Shown here: in pieces, positions 31,484-40,707 of the stretch
How positions within the stretch are numbered: position 1 is the first letter of the stretch
Layout of the letters: each line of letters opens with the position of its first letter
DNA from: Curtobacterium sp. VKM Ac-2922
Lineage (GTDB): Bacteria; Actinomycetota; Actinomycetes; Actinomycetales; Microbacteriaceae
Length of the DNA stretch: 64,000 bases
NCBI RefSeq assembly: GCF_022815645.1
Contig: NZ_JALGRO010000011.1
Coordinates: forward strand, 1 to 64,000
Reading direction: 5' to 3'
Notes under the pieces: generated by a model
Told to the model about the DNA's origin: nothing
The model's input: the letters and a program-made list of their open reading frames with translations, nothing else
Databases searched by the model: none
Position numbers and translations under genes: made by a program

Positions 31484-32670
31484 GCGACCGCACCTGCGGT
31501 GGCGGGCTGGCCGGTCTGGAGGCCCGGTGCGGGCTGGGTGGTGACGGTCGCGTCGGACGTGTGCGGGGCCTCCAGGCCGAAGCCGTGGTCGACACCCCAG
31601 GTGAGCCAGACCTCGGTGCCGGTGGCGACCCGCGGGCCGCCCTTCGAGTTCTGGGCGAACACCGACACCCGGCCGGCGCCGGGGACGTCGACCAGGTACT
31701 GCGTGCTGACGCCGGAGAACGAGACGTCGACGACGCGTCCGGGGCCGAGGATGTTGCGGCCGGGTTCGCGCGCGGGTTCGGCGGTGCGGATCTTGAGCTT
31801 CTCGGGGCGGACCCCGACGACCATGCGGCCCGTGGTCGCGACCGCACGGTCGGTCGGCACTGCCAACGTGCCGGCCGCGGTGCGCACGACCAGCAGCGGG
31901 CCGTCGGTGCCCTGCACGTCGCCCTCGAGCAGGTTCGACTGCCCCAGGAAGTTCGCGACGAACGCGGTGCGTGGCAGTTCGTAGAGGTCCTCCGGGCTGC
32001 CCATCTGCTCGATCCGACCACCGTTCATGACGGCGACCGTGTCGGCCATCGTCATCGCCTCTTCCTGGTCGTGGGTGACGTGCAGGAACGTCAGTCCGAC
32101 CTCGGCCTGGATGGTCTTGAGCTCGAGCTGCATCTGGTGCCGGAGCTTCAGGTCGAGGGCGCCGAGCGGTTCGTCGAGCAGCAGCAGTGCCGGTCGGTTG
32201 ACGATCGCGCGGGCCAGGGCGACGCGCTGCTGCATGCCGCCGGACAGCTGCGCGGGCCGCTTCGACGCCGATGCCTCGAGCTCGACCAGCCGCAGCGCCT
32301 CCTTCGCCTTGGTCATCGGGTCCGGGATGCGCCGACGCTTCAGGCCGAACGCGACGTTGTCGAGCACGCTCATGTGCGGGAACAGCGCGTAGTTCTGGAA
32401 CACCGTGTTGACCGGCCGCTGGTAGGGCTTGGTCTCGGTGACGTCCTTGCCGCCCAGCAGGATGCTGCCGCTCGTCGGTTCCTCGAGCCCGGCGACCAGT
32501 CGGAGCGTGGTGGTCTTGCCGCAGCCGGACGGACCGAGCAGGGCGAAGAACGACCCCGCCGGGACCGTCAGGTCGAGGGTGTCGACCGCGGTGTGCCCGG
32601 GGAACGACTTGGTGATCTGCTCGAGCCGGAGATCGGCTCCCGATTCGGCGAACGTACCGGTCACTGCCAT
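31480..32670 (-). CDS. potA: ABC transporter ATPase, PotA-type
   Basis: This 396-residue ATPase has Walker A GPSGCGKTTTLRLVAGLE (residues about 44-61), Q-loop FQNYALFP, signature LSGGMQQRVALARA, Walker B LLLLDEPLGALD and H-loop HVTHDQEEAM, then a TOBE-type C-terminal domain. It powers the PotBCD importer. AGGAGG precedes the ATG by five bases. It follows the aldehyde dehydrogenase gene by 29 bases, so the operon joins uptake with the first aldehyde-oxidising step. Confidence 0.93.
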   Translation of the reverse strand: MAVTGTFAESGADLRLEQITKSFPGHTAVDTLDLTVPAGSFFALLGPSGCGKTTTLRLVAGLEEPTSGSILLGGKDVTETKPYQRPVNTVFQNYALFPHMSVLDNVAFGLKRRRIPDPMTKAKEALRLVELEASASKRPAQLSGGMQQRVALARAIVNRPALLLLDEPLGALDLKLRHQMQLELKTIQAEVGLTFLHVTHDQEEAMTMADTVAVMNGGRIEQMGSPEDLYELPRTAFVANFLGQSNLLEGDVQGTDGPLLVVRTAAGTLAVPTDRAVATTGRMVVGVRPEKLKIRTAEPAREPGRNILGPGRVVDVSFSGVSTQYLVDVPGAGRVSVFAQNSKGGPRVATGTEVWLTWGVDHGFGLEAPHTSDATVTTQPAPGLQTGQPATAGAVA

Positions 32671-32699
32671 GGTGCCTCCTGCTGCAGGTGGGATCGGGC

Positions 32700-34148
32700 T
32701 CAGCCGATGTGGGACATGACGTGCTTGATGCGGGTGTAGTCGTCGAACCCGTACTGGGACAGGTCCTTGCCGTACCCGGAGTGCCCGAAGCCCCCGTGCG
32801 GCATCTCGGCGACGATCGGGATGTGCGTGTTGATCCAGACGCAGCCGAAGTCCAGGTCGCGGGCGAAGCGCATCGCCCGGGCGTGGTCGGTCGTCCAGAC
32901 GGAGCTCGCCAGTCCGTACGCAACACCGTTCGCTGCACGCAGGGCGTCGTCCTCGGTGTGGAAGCGCTGCACGGTCTGCACCGGCCCGAACACCTCCTGC
33001 TGCACGATCCGGTCGTCCTGGTGCAGGCCGGACACGATCGTCGCCTGGTGGTGGAAGCCGCGGTCGCCGATCCGGTGCCCGCCGAGCTCGATCGTGGCGT
33101 GGTCGGGGAGCGTCTCGATGAACGAGCGCACCTGCGCCAGCTGTCCGGCGTTGTTGACCGGACCGAAGAACGGGGCGTCGACGTCCGGGCCGCACTGCGC
33201 GTTCACCCGGGCCTCGGCGACCAGGGCGGCGACGAACTCGTCGTGGATGCCCTCCTGCACGAGCAGCCGGGTCGCCGCCGTGCAGTCCTGACCGGCGTTG
33301 AAGAACCCGGCGGCGACGATGCCAGCGACCGCGGCCGCGATGTCGGCGTCGTCGAACACGATCACGGGGGCCTTGCCGCCGAGTTCCAGGTGGGTGCGCT
33401 TGAGGTCGTTCGCGGCGGCCCGTGCGACCTCCATGCCCGCGCGGACGGACCCGGTGATCGACACGAGCTGCGGCGTCGGGTGATCGATCATCGCGGCGCC
33501 GGTGCTGCGGTCCCCCACCACGACGTTGAGCACGCCCGGCGGCAGGAACTCGGCGGCGACCTCGGCGAGCAGCAGCGTCGACAGGGGTGTCGTGTCACTC
33601 GGCTTCAGCACGGTGGTGTTGCCCGCGGCGATGGCCGGCGCGATCTTCCACACCGCCATGTTGAGCGGGTAGTTCCACGGGGTGACCTGCGCGACGACGC
33701 CGATCGGTTCGCGGCGGACGAAGGACGTGTGGTCGGCCAGGTACTCGCCGGCGCTCCGGCCCTCGAGATTGCGGGCGGCCCCGGCGAAGAACCGGAGCTG
33801 GTCGACCGACAGCAGGATCTCGTCCTGCACCAGGGTGGCGCGTGGCTTGCCGGTGTCCAGGGACTCCAGGTCGGCGAACTCCTCGGCCCGGTCCTGCATC
33901 GCGTCGGCGATCCGGAACAGCGCGAGCTGCCGTTCGCCCGGGGTCGTCCGGCGCCACTGCACCGATGCGGCCGCCGCCGACGTGAACGCATCGTCCACGT
34001 CGGCAGCGGTGGACACCGGGGAGACGCCGTAGACCTGCTCGTCGGTCGGGTCGACCAGGTCCATGACGGCGTTCCCACGGGGCTCGACGAACGCGCCCCC
34101 GACGAAGTTCCGCACAGGGTGGGTGACGGTGCTCGTGGTGTCCGGCAT
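32700..34148 (-). CDS. Aldehyde dehydrogenase, probable gamma-aminobutyraldehyde dehydrogenase
   Basis: This 482-residue NAD-dependent aldehyde dehydrogenase has the QVTPWNYPLNMAVWKIAPA region, catalytic Glu in LELGGKAPVIVF and Cys in GFFNAGQDCTAATR. It resembles PatD/betaine-aldehyde dehydrogenases. It heads the polyamine transporter operon, divergent from an Lrp regulator and an aminotransferase that would generate 4-aminobutanal from putrescine, so oxidation of aminobutyraldehyde to GABA is the likely role. The ATG at 34148 was chosen over an upstream frame extension that runs through the operator region. Confidence 0.88.
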   Translation of the reverse strand: MPDTTSTVTHPVRNFVGGAFVEPRGNAVMDLVDPTDEQVYGVSPVSTAADVDDAFTSAAAASVQWRRTTPGERQLALFRIADAMQDRAEEFADLESLDTGKPRATLVQDEILLSVDQLRFFAGAARNLEGRSAGEYLADHTSFVRREPIGVVAQVTPWNYPLNMAVWKIAPAIAAGNTTVLKPSDTTPLSTLLLAEVAAEFLPPGVLNVVVGDRSTGAAMIDHPTPQLVSITGSVRAGMEVARAAANDLKRTHLELGGKAPVIVFDDADIAAAVAGIVAAGFFNAGQDCTAATRLLVQEGIHDEFVAALVAEARVNAQCGPDVDAPFFGPVNNAGQLAQVRSFIETLPDHATIELGGHRIGDRGFHHQATIVSGLHQDDRIVQQEVFGPVQTVQRFHTEDDALRAANGVAYGLASSVWTTDHARAMRFARDLDFGCVWINTHIPIVAEMPHGGFGHSGYGKDLSQYGFDDYTRIKHVMSHIG

Positions 34149-34187
34149 GGCGGTGATCCTGACACGGAAAACGGCGGTTCGGAAGAC

Positions 34188-34228
34188 TTGTAACAACGGA
34201 AATCGTCGCGAAACACGTTGTTCACAAC
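34188..34228. promoter_or_regulatory. Paired TTGT-ACAA palindromes between aldehyde dehydrogenase and lrp genes
   Basis: TTGT-A-ACAA lies at 34188-34196 and GTTGT-TC-ACAAC at 34217-34228, with centres about 30 bases apart, close to three helical turns. They sit in the AT-richer middle of the divergent gap. Lrp/AsnC proteins bind phased palindromes of this sort, so these are probable sites for the adjacent regulator controlling both arms of the polyamine locus. Confidence 0.55.
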
Positions 34229-34273
34229 GAAATCCCTTGCACAGTGTCCGATCCCACTGTCATGCTGTCCGGC

Positions 34274-34744
34274 ATGGCGGCAGCACCACGACGTCCGGGT
34301 CCGATCGACGACATCTCCAAGCGCATCATCGAACAGCTCCAGGCCGACGGCCGCCGTCCGTACGGCGAGATCGGCAAGGCGGTCGGTCTCAGCGAGGCGG
34401 CGGTGCGGCAGCGCGTACAGAAGCTGACCGAGACCGGCGTCATGCAGATCGTCGCGGTCACCGACCCGATGCAGCTCGGCTTCCACCGGCAGGCGATGAT
34501 CGGCATCCGCGTCAACGGCGACACCCGCTCGGTCGCCGACGCACTCGAACAACTGGCGGCCGTCGACTACCTCGTGATGACCGCCGGCAGCTTCGACCTG
34601 ATGGTCGAGGTCGTCTGCGAGGACGACGACGACCTGATCGAACTGCTCAACGGCACGATCCGGGCCATCCCGGGCGTGACCGGCACCGAGACCTTCGTCT
34701 ACCTGCAACTCCGCAAACAGCTCTACGACTGGGGAACGCGATGA
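34274..34744 (+). CDS. Lrp/AsnC-family transcriptional regulator
   Basis: This protein of about 156 residues has an N-terminal helix-turn-helix (DDISKRIIEQLQADGRRPYGEIGKAVGLSEAAVRQRVQKL) and a RAM ligand domain (YLVMTAGSFDLMVEVVCEDDDDLIELL). It should sense an amino acid or amine and control the divergent polyamine genes. Starts at 34244 (GTG), 34262 (ATG) and 34274 (ATG) are in frame; none has a good ribosome site and translation may be leaderless. I chose the one giving the usual short N-terminus. Its stop overlaps the aminotransferase start. Confidence 0.9.
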   Translation: MAAAPRRPGPIDDISKRIIEQLQADGRRPYGEIGKAVGLSEAAVRQRVQKLTETGVMQIVAVTDPMQLGFHRQAMIGIRVNGDTRSVADALEQLAAVDYLVMTAGSFDLMVEVVCEDDDDLIELLNGTIRAIPGVTGTETFVYLQLRKQLYDWGTR

Positions 34745-36171
34745 CCATCACCGACCGACCGACCCGCCTGGGCTCGTACGACCCGTTCGCCCCGGTCGAC
34801 GACGCCGCCCTGCAGCAGAAGTCCCGCGACCACCTGTGGATGCACTTCGCCCGCCACGGTGCCAACCAGGCCGGCGCCGACGTGCCGATCATGGTGCGCG
34901 GCGAGGGGCACCACGTCTACGACAGCCACGGCAAGGGCTACATCGACGGCCTGTCCGGGCTGTTCGTCGTCGCCGCCGGGCACGGACGCAAGCGCCTGGC
35001 CGAGATGGCGGCGAAGCAGGCCGAGACGCTGTCGTTCTTCCCGATCTGGTCGTACGCGCACCCCGCGGCGATCGAGCTCGCCGACCGGCTGGCCGACCAC
35101 GCCCCCGGTGACCTGAACAAGGTGTTCTTCTCGACCGGCGGCGGCGAGGCCGTCGAGACCGCGTTCAAGCTCGCCAAGCACTACTGGAAGCTCCGCGGCA
35201 AGCCGATGAAGCACAAGGTGGTCTCCCGCGCGGTGGCGTACCACGGCACCCCGCAGGGAGCCCTCGCGATCACGGGCATCCCCGCGATGAAGCAGATGTT
35301 CGAGCCCCTCACCCCCGGTGGCCTGCGTGTGCCGAACACGAACTACTACCGCGCCGACGAGATGGGCTTCGCGGGTCAGTCGGAAGAGGAGTTCGGCGTC
35401 TGGGCGGCCGAGCGCATCCGCGAGATGATCGAGTTCGAGGGGCCCGACACCGTCGCCGCGGTGTTCCTCGAGCCGGTGCAGAACTCCGGCGGCTGCTTCA
35501 CCCCGCCGCCCGGGTACTTCCAGCGCGTGCGCGAGATCTGCGACGAGTACGACGTGCTGCTGGTCTCCGACGAGGTCATCTGCGCGTTCGGCCGGATCGG
35601 CACGATGTTCGCGTGCGACACGTACGGGTTCGTGCCGGACATGATCACGTGCGCCAAGGCGATGACCTCGGGGTACTCCCCGATCGGCGCGACCATCATC
35701 AGCGACAGGCTGTTCGAGCCGTTCTCGAAGGGCGACACGACCTTCTACCACGGGTACACGTTCGGCGGGCACCCGGTGTCGGCCGCGGTCGCCATGGAGA
35801 ACCTCGACATCTTCGAGGAAGAGGGTCTGCTGGCCAACGTCCAGCAGAACGCCCCGCTGTTCAAGGCGGAGCTCGACACGCTGCGCGACCTGCCGATCGT
35901 CGGTGACGTGCGCGGTGCGGGGTACTTCTACGGCATCGAGCTCGTCAAGGACAAGGCCACCAAGACGACCTTCGACGCCGACGAGTCCGAGCGGCTGCTG
36001 CGCGGGTTCCTGTCGAAGGCGCTGTTCGACGCCGGACTGTACTGCCGCGCGGACGACCGGGGCGACCCCGTCGTGCAGCTCGCGCCGCCGCTCACCATCG
36101 GGCAACCCGAGTTCCGCGAGATCACCTCGATCCTGCGGAGCGTGCTGTCCGAGGCCGCGTCGAAGATCTGA
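34741..36171 (+). CDS. Class III PLP aminotransferase, putrescine/polyamine:pyruvate type
   Basis: This 476-residue fold-type I aminotransferase has GLSGLFVVAAGHGRKRLAE, the cofactor-phosphate region STGGGEAVETAFKLAKHYW, EPVQNSGGC, DEVICAFGRIG and the Schiff-base Lys in DMITCAKAMTSGYSPIG. It matches polyamine:pyruvate transaminases (SpuC-like), which convert putrescine to 4-aminobutanal and pyruvate to alanine. ATGA overlap with the Lrp gene ties it to the same control. Other omega-amines remain possible. Confidence 0.88.
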   Translation: MTITDRPTRLGSYDPFAPVDDAALQQKSRDHLWMHFARHGANQAGADVPIMVRGEGHHVYDSHGKGYIDGLSGLFVVAAGHGRKRLAEMAAKQAETLSFFPIWSYAHPAAIELADRLADHAPGDLNKVFFSTGGGEAVETAFKLAKHYWKLRGKPMKHKVVSRAVAYHGTPQGALAITGIPAMKQMFEPLTPGGLRVPNTNYYRADEMGFAGQSEEEFGVWAAERIREMIEFEGPDTVAAVFLEPVQNSGGCFTPPPGYFQRVREICDEYDVLLVSDEVICAFGRIGTMFACDTYGFVPDMITCAKAMTSGYSPIGATIISDRLFEPFSKGDTTFYHGYTFGGHPVSAAVAMENLDIFEEEGLLANVQQNAPLFKAELDTLRDLPIVGDVRGAGYFYGIELVKDKATKTTFDADESERLLRGFLSKALFDAGLYCRADDRGDPVVQLAPPLTIGQPEFREITSILRSVLSEAASKI

Positions 36172-36173
36172 CC

Positions 36174-37538
36174 GTGACGGGCTACCGGGGCGTCTCGTTC
36201 TGGCTGGACCAGCTCGTGGCCACCGGCCGCGACGACCTGACGCCCCGGCCGCCCCTCGACGGCGACCGCACGGCCGACGTCTGCGTCATCGGCGCTGGAC
36301 TCACCGGTCTCTGGACCGCGTGGTACCTGCTGCAGGGTGATCCGAGCCTCCAGATCGTCGTCGTGGAACGCGAGATCGCCGGGTTCGGCGCGTCCGGCCG
36401 GAACGGTGGCTGGTGCTCGGCCCTGTTCCCACGGTCGGCCGCGTCGATCGCCGAGCACGACGGCCTGCAGGCCGCGCTCGCGATGCGCCGGGCGATGCGC
36501 GACACCGTCGACGAGGTCGGGCGCGCAGCGGCCGAGGCCGGCATCGACTGCGACTACGTCAAGGGCGGCACCGTGCTGTATGCGCGCTCCGCGGTGCAGG
36601 ACCGCGCGGCCCGCGACGAGGTCACCTCGTCTGGCGCGTTCGGTGACGACATGGTGCACCGGTCGGCAGCCGATGGTGACGCCGCCGGCACCGTCGGTGT
36701 GGCGTGGACCCCGGACTGCGCGCGGGTGCAGCCCGCCGCGTTGGTGCGCGGACTGGCCGCCGCCCTGGAGGCCCGTGGTGTCGTGATCGCGGAGCACACG
36801 CCCGCCACGTCGTGGGCCCGAGGGCGCGTGGTCACCACCCGTGGCACGGTCACCGTCGGCGCGGTCGTCGTCGCGGTCGAGGGCTACGGCGCGCAGCTGC
36901 CGCAGACGCGCCGCCGGATCATGCCGCTGTACTCGCTCATGATCGCGACCGCACCGCTGCCCGCCGCCGTGTGGGACCGGATCGGGCTCGAGCACGGACA
37001 GACGTTCTCGGACTACCGGCACCTGCTGGTCTACGGGCAGCGCACCGCCGACGACCGCCTGGCGTTCGGCGGACGCGGTGCCCGGTACCACTGGGGGTCG
37101 GCGATCCGCCCCGGGTACGACCGGGTGCCGCGGGTGTTCTCGCACCTGCGATCCGCCTTGGTCGACCTGTTCCCGGCGGTGGCCGACGCACCCGTCACCC
37201 ACACCTGGGGCGGACCGCTCGGGGTGCCGCGCGACTGGTGCGCCTCGGTGACGTGGGACGGCGCCGTGGGCACGGCCGGCGGCTACGTCGGCGACGGACT
37301 CTCGACGACGAACCTGGCGGGGCGGACCCTCGCCGACCTGGTGCGCGGGGTCCGCTCGGACCTGACCGCGCTGCCGTGGGTCGGGCACCACTCTCCCGAC
37401 TGGGAGCGCGAGCCGCTGCGGTTCCTCGGGGCGAACGCCGGACTGGTCGCGACCGACCTTGCCGACCGCGAAGAAGCACTGACCGGGCGGGCGAGCATCG
37501 CCGCGCGGCTGATGGCGCCGCTGACGGGCGGCCACTGA
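36174..37538 (+). CDS. DAO-family FAD oxidoreductase (PuuB-like)
   Basis: This 454-residue flavoprotein has the FAD loop DVCVIGAGLTGLWTAWYL (residues about 40-57), ASGRNGGWCSALFPR, and late TWGGPLGVPRDW and GYVGDGLSTTNLAGRTLAD. This is the D-amino-acid-oxidase/gamma-glutamylputrescine-oxidase fold. It oxidises a secondary or primary amine with FAD. No gamma-glutamylputrescine synthetase is encoded in the window, so free or acylated amines may be used. GTG start two bases after the aminotransferase stop. Confidence 0.85.
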   Translation: MTGYRGVSFWLDQLVATGRDDLTPRPPLDGDRTADVCVIGAGLTGLWTAWYLLQGDPSLQIVVVEREIAGFGASGRNGGWCSALFPRSAASIAEHDGLQAALAMRRAMRDTVDEVGRAAAEAGIDCDYVKGGTVLYARSAVQDRAARDEVTSSGAFGDDMVHRSAADGDAAGTVGVAWTPDCARVQPAALVRGLAAALEARGVVIAEHTPATSWARGRVVTTRGTVTVGAVVVAVEGYGAQLPQTRRRIMPLYSLMIATAPLPAAVWDRIGLEHGQTFSDYRHLLVYGQRTADDRLAFGGRGARYHWGSAIRPGYDRVPRVFSHLRSALVDLFPAVADAPVTHTWGGPLGVPRDWCASVTWDGAVGTAGGYVGDGLSTTNLAGRTLADLVRGVRSDLTALPWVGHHSPDWEREPLRFLGANAGLVATDLADREEALTGRASIAARLMAPLTGGH

Positions 37539-37567
37539 TGGAGGACCACTGATGGGACGGTTCCGTG

Positions 37568-38887
37568 ATGGGTGCTGACGTGATCGTCGTCGGAGCGGGT
37601 GTCGCCGGGCTGGCCTGTGCGCGGGCGTTGGTGCTGGCCGGCCACGACGTCGTCGTGCTCGAGGCACGCGACCGCATCGGCGGGCGCACCTGGACCGACT
37701 CGGCCCTGGGCGTGCCGGTCGACCTCGGGGCGTCGTGGATCCACGGCATCGACGGCAACCCCCTGTGGCAGCTGGCGTCGGCGTTCGGCATCGACACCGT
37801 CGAGTTCACGGTGGGCAGCTTCCAGTTCGACGGGCGACCGATCGCGTGGCACGACCCCTCGGGCGCTCGTGTCGCCGACCCCGCGGGCTTCGTGGCCGAC
37901 CTGCACACCGTGGACGAACTGCTCGACGATGCGGTGGCTGCAGCGCCGACCGGGACCTCGTACGCTGCCGCCGTCGAAGCCGTGGTGGCGTCCCTCGGGT
38001 GGTCCGGTGACCGTGCACTGCGGGTCAAGGAGTACCTGGCGCACCGCTCCGAGGACCTGTGTGGCGCACCCGTCACCGACCTCGACGCCCACGGGCTCGA
38101 GGAAGAGCACGTGCCCGGTGACGAGGTGGTGTTCCCCGGTGGCTACGGCCAGTACGCCCGCGCGCTGGCCGACGGGCTGGACGTGCGGACCGGTGTCGTC
38201 GTGACCGAGGTGGCGCAGAACGACGAGCGCGTCCGCGTGACGACCGCCGACGGTGCGGTGTTCAGCGCAGCCTCGACCGTCATGACGGTGCCGCTTGGAG
38301 TGCTGCAGGCGGACGACATCGTCTTCGACCCGCCGCTGCCCGACCCCGTCGCCGGTGCGATGCAGCGGCTCGGGTTCGGCGTCTACGACAAGGTGTTCCT
38401 GCGCTTCCCGACGCGGTTCTGGGGCTCGGACTGGGTGATCCGGCAGCAGGGGCCCGCCGGGGTCGACTGGCACTCCTGGTACGACATGTCCCGGGTGACC
38501 GGGGAGCCCGTGCTTGCGGCGCTGGTCGGTGGTGCTGGTGCCCGCCGGCTCGAGCAGCTGACCGACGACGCGATCGTCGCGGAGGGGCTGGCCGCGCTGC
38601 GACGGATGTTCGGTGACGCGGTGCCGTCGCCCGATGCCGTGCGGATCACCCGGTGGGCGGCGGACCCGTTCGCGCGGGGGTCGTACTCGTACCTGCACGT
38701 GGGGGCATCGACCGAGGACCACGACCTGCTCGGCTCCCCCGTCGGCCGGGTGCAGCTGGCGGGCGAGGCGACCTGGGGTGCGGACCCGGCCACCGTGCAC
38801 GGTGCGCTGCGGTCGGGGCTGCGGGCGGCCTCCCGGACCGTCGGTCGACCGATCACCGCGCTCGAGCTGACACGTCCACTCGTGTGA
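37568..38887 (+). CDS. Flavin monoamine/polyamine oxidase
   Basis: This 439-residue flavin amine oxidase begins with the Rossmann motif VIVVGAGVAGLACARALVLAG, followed by EARDRIGGRTWTD, GASWIHGIDGNPLW, the middle VPLGVLQADDIVFDPPLP and the C-terminal GSYSYLHVGAS and LAGEATWGADPATVHGALRSG. It resembles polyamine (spermidine/N-acetylpolyamine) oxidases. ATG at 37568 preferred; a GTG one codon earlier is possible. Last gene of the rightward polyamine operon. Confidence 0.88.
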   Translation: MGADVIVVGAGVAGLACARALVLAGHDVVVLEARDRIGGRTWTDSALGVPVDLGASWIHGIDGNPLWQLASAFGIDTVEFTVGSFQFDGRPIAWHDPSGARVADPAGFVADLHTVDELLDDAVAAAPTGTSYAAAVEAVVASLGWSGDRALRVKEYLAHRSEDLCGAPVTDLDAHGLEEEHVPGDEVVFPGGYGQYARALADGLDVRTGVVVTEVAQNDERVRVTTADGAVFSAASTVMTVPLGVLQADDIVFDPPLPDPVAGAMQRLGFGVYDKVFLRFPTRFWGSDWVIRQQGPAGVDWHSWYDMSRVTGEPVLAALVGGAGARRLEQLTDDAIVAEGLAALRRMFGDAVPSPDAVRITRWAADPFARGSYSYLHVGASTEDHDLLGSPVGRVQLAGEATWGADPATVHGALRSGLRAASRTVGRPITALELTRPLV

Positions 38888-38937
38888 CGACAGCCGACCC
38901 TGCGCTCTACGGAGTGATGAAGCGGAATTCTGCCTGC

Positions 38938-39471
38938 TCATGAGGGTGGGTCACTCGTCTGGTGACGAGATCTGGGTGAAGCATGCCGACCGGGCGACGA
39001 TGACCGCAGAAGAGCGCCGGGATCGGTATTGAGCTGCGGGAAGCGATCAACGACCGCTCGAAGCGCCTTCTGCGTTTGACGAGAAGTCGACACGGTGCTG
39101 GGAAATTCTCGTTCCACCCCGTCCTTGATGGTGAACACGAACATTCGCAAGAACAGATGAAAAGGATCAAGGCCTCCTGCTGTGAAGCGATTCATCAGTC
39201 CTGAATAGCCACGAACATCCATTCGCTCAACCGACTCCACGGGCAACAGTACGGTCCGGAACCATCCGCGTATCTTCATCGAATGTGCCCCCACGAAGAG
39301 TCCGACTGTCGCCGCCCTGATGAGCCACGCGATCAGAATTCCAAAAATGACCACCTGTTCCCTTCTCAGGCCATCAAGTGCAACACTGATCCCTGTCGCT
39401 CCGCCGAGAAGCAGTGTGTACGCCGAAGCCACAGTGAGAGGGCCGGAACGCGTACCTGGAACCCGCTTCAT
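38938..39471 (-). CDS. Membrane protein, bacterial PH-like paralogue 1
   Basis: A 177-residue protein with two N-terminal membrane segments (LTVASAYTLLLGGATGISVAL; VVIFGILIAWLIRAATVGLF) followed by a beta-type domain containing KIRGWFRTVLLPVESVERMDVRGYSGLMNR and a low-complexity tail. It aligns by eye with the proteins at 40961 and 41456 (R-A-T/S-x-G-x-F ... W-F/Y-R ... V ... Y-S-G-L-x-N-R). AAAGGTGA lies six bases upstream of the ATG. It follows, by 17 bases, a start-less frame at 39489-39761. Possibly an immunity protein; function unknown. Confidence 0.6.
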   Translation of the reverse strand: MKRVPGTRSGPLTVASAYTLLLGGATGISVALDGLRREQVVIFGILIAWLIRAATVGLFVGAHSMKIRGWFRTVLLPVESVERMDVRGYSGLMNRFTAGGLDPFHLFLRMFVFTIKDGVEREFPSTVSTSRQTQKALRAVVDRFPQLNTDPGALLRSSSPGRHASPRSRHQTSDPPS

Positions 39472-39488
39472 GCGTTCACCTTTCGAGA

Positions 39489-39761
39489 TCATCGGCGTGC
39501 CCGCCATCTCTTGACCCAGCGGCGGTCCCCTCCCCAAGCTGAAAATCCGTTTCCAACGGCGTTACCCGTGGCGTTCGCTCCGAAGCGAACTCTGCGATAT
39601 GACCGAGACATGCAGCGTCGAGACACGGAACGCCCTGCTCGGAAACTGTACCTGACGTGTGCGCGAATGACGCCCTGGCCCAGTCGTGCCAGGCCCTTCG
39701 CCGCGTATCCACCGCCGATCGCACCGACTGCTGAGACAGCCGCCTTTCCCCACCGAGCTGA
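39489..39761 (-). pseudogene. Start-less frame, possible toxin C-terminal fragment
   Basis: Immediately after the stop of the 40166-39762 gene the same frame stays open for 90 codons. It reads a Gly/Ala-rich helix (GKAAVSAVGAIGGGYAAKG), a basic segment (RSVSRRCMSRSYRRVRF) and GANATGNAVGNGFSAWGG before a TGA at 39489-39491. It has no start codon or ribosome site. The composition resembles the linker region of polymorphic toxins. It ends 17 bases before the membrane-protein gene. Could also be chance. Confidence 0.3.
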
Positions 39762-40166
39762 TCAGGCGATGTTCAGGTAGGCGAGTACCCGCCGAAGTCG
39801 GCGGTAGTACGCCGCTTCGCAGATCTCCGTCGCCAGTTCGGATGCGTCGAGCCGCCAACGCGGCTCGATGGTCCGCACGAACTCGGGAAGCACGTTGCGG
39901 AGGTCCTCGAACGAGGTAGCGCGCTGCAACGGTTCCAGCTTCTCACGAGGGATTTCGCGCTCGAAGAAGTCGCTCTCTTTTGGATCAGGAGCGAAGTTCG
40001 GCAACTCATCGGTCACCTCCCCTTCAATCTCAGTCAGGTCGTCCATCAACGCGCCGACTGCTGATCGTCGAGCAACGAGCAAGCTTCTTCGCGCTGCTCT
40101 CGAGAGTATCGAGAGCGGAGCATCAATCGATTCGACACAGACTGTCCCATCCTGATCGATCCACAT
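39762..40166 (-). CDS. Hypothetical acidic protein of the island
   Basis: A 134-residue soluble protein starting MWIDQDGTVCVESIDAP and ending AYYRRLRRVLAYLNIA, with an acidic middle (DDLTEIEGEVTDELPNFAPDPKE). The start was chosen because GGAGG lies eight bases upstream, and a perfect TATAAT sits at 40209-40214. I recognise no family; size, charge and position are compatible with an immunity protein. Confidence 0.6.
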   Translation of the reverse strand: MWIDQDGTVCVESIDAPLSILSRAARRSLLVARRSAVGALMDDLTEIEGEVTDELPNFAPDPKESDFFEREIPREKLEPLQRATSFEDLRNVLPEFVRTIEPRWRLDASELATEICEAAYYRRLRRVLAYLNIA

Positions 40167-40208
40167 CGCCATCACCTCCGGATGTTGAACAGCGCGTCAG
40201 CGCTGCAC

Positions 40209-40214
40209 ATTATA
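40209..40214 (-). promoter_or_regulatory. TATAAT -10 box for the acidic hypothetical gene
   Basis: A perfect TATAAT on the minus strand, rare in this GC-rich window, lies 43 bases upstream of the chosen ATG and leaves a leader of about 36 bases containing the GGAGG site. No good -35 box is apparent. Confidence 0.5.
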
Positions 40215-40311
40215 GAGAGTTCCCAGATCCATCGACGCCACTTGATTGTGGTGCGGATCCCACATGACCGCGGCACGAACACTTGACAGGGGCATCTTGT
40301 GCTCGGCACGT

Positions 40312-40689
40312 TCAGCACAGCGACGGGCAAGGCAGCGAAGCCGCCACAAGAAATACTGTCGCCACAATGCCGATGAATCCGATCATCGCTGCAGCGGCCG
40401 GCACCCAGAAAGCGAGCAAATGAGATCGGAGCATCAGTGCCGCCGCAATACCCGAAGCGATCACCAGGAATATCTGCCCCGCAATCAGCCAAACGGGCAC
40501 GCTCTGGTTAACCTCGCCAACCATGCCGCGCCAGTGTTCGCGCAACAGAGCTAGGGGGATCAGCATCAGGATGCCGAGGATCTCGATGACGCCACTCACG
40601 AGCAGGTCTACAGGGTGCACCGCGCGCTTCCGAGGAACAGCACCCCAAAGCGGCACCGAGGAAGGATCAACGCTCGAGTTCTCGTTCAT
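40312..40689 (-). CDS. Small membrane protein of the island
   Basis: A 125-residue protein with about three membrane segments (LLVSGVIEILGILMLIPLALL; VWLIAGQIFLVIASGIAAALML; WVPAAAAMIGFIGIVATVFLV). GAGGAGG lies upstream of the ATG. It begins 18 bases after the stop of a start-less frame (40708-40960). No family recognised; an immunity role against a membrane- or cytoplasm-acting toxin is possible but unproven. Confidence 0.6.
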   Translation of the reverse strand: MNENSSVDPSSVPLWGAVPRKRAVHPVDLLVSGVIEILGILMLIPLALLREHWRGMVGEVNQSVPVWLIAGQIFLVIASGIAAALMLRSHLLAFWVPAAAAMIGFIGIVATVFLVAASLPCPSLC

Positions 40690-40707
40690 TCGCCGTTTCC
40701 TCCTCGA

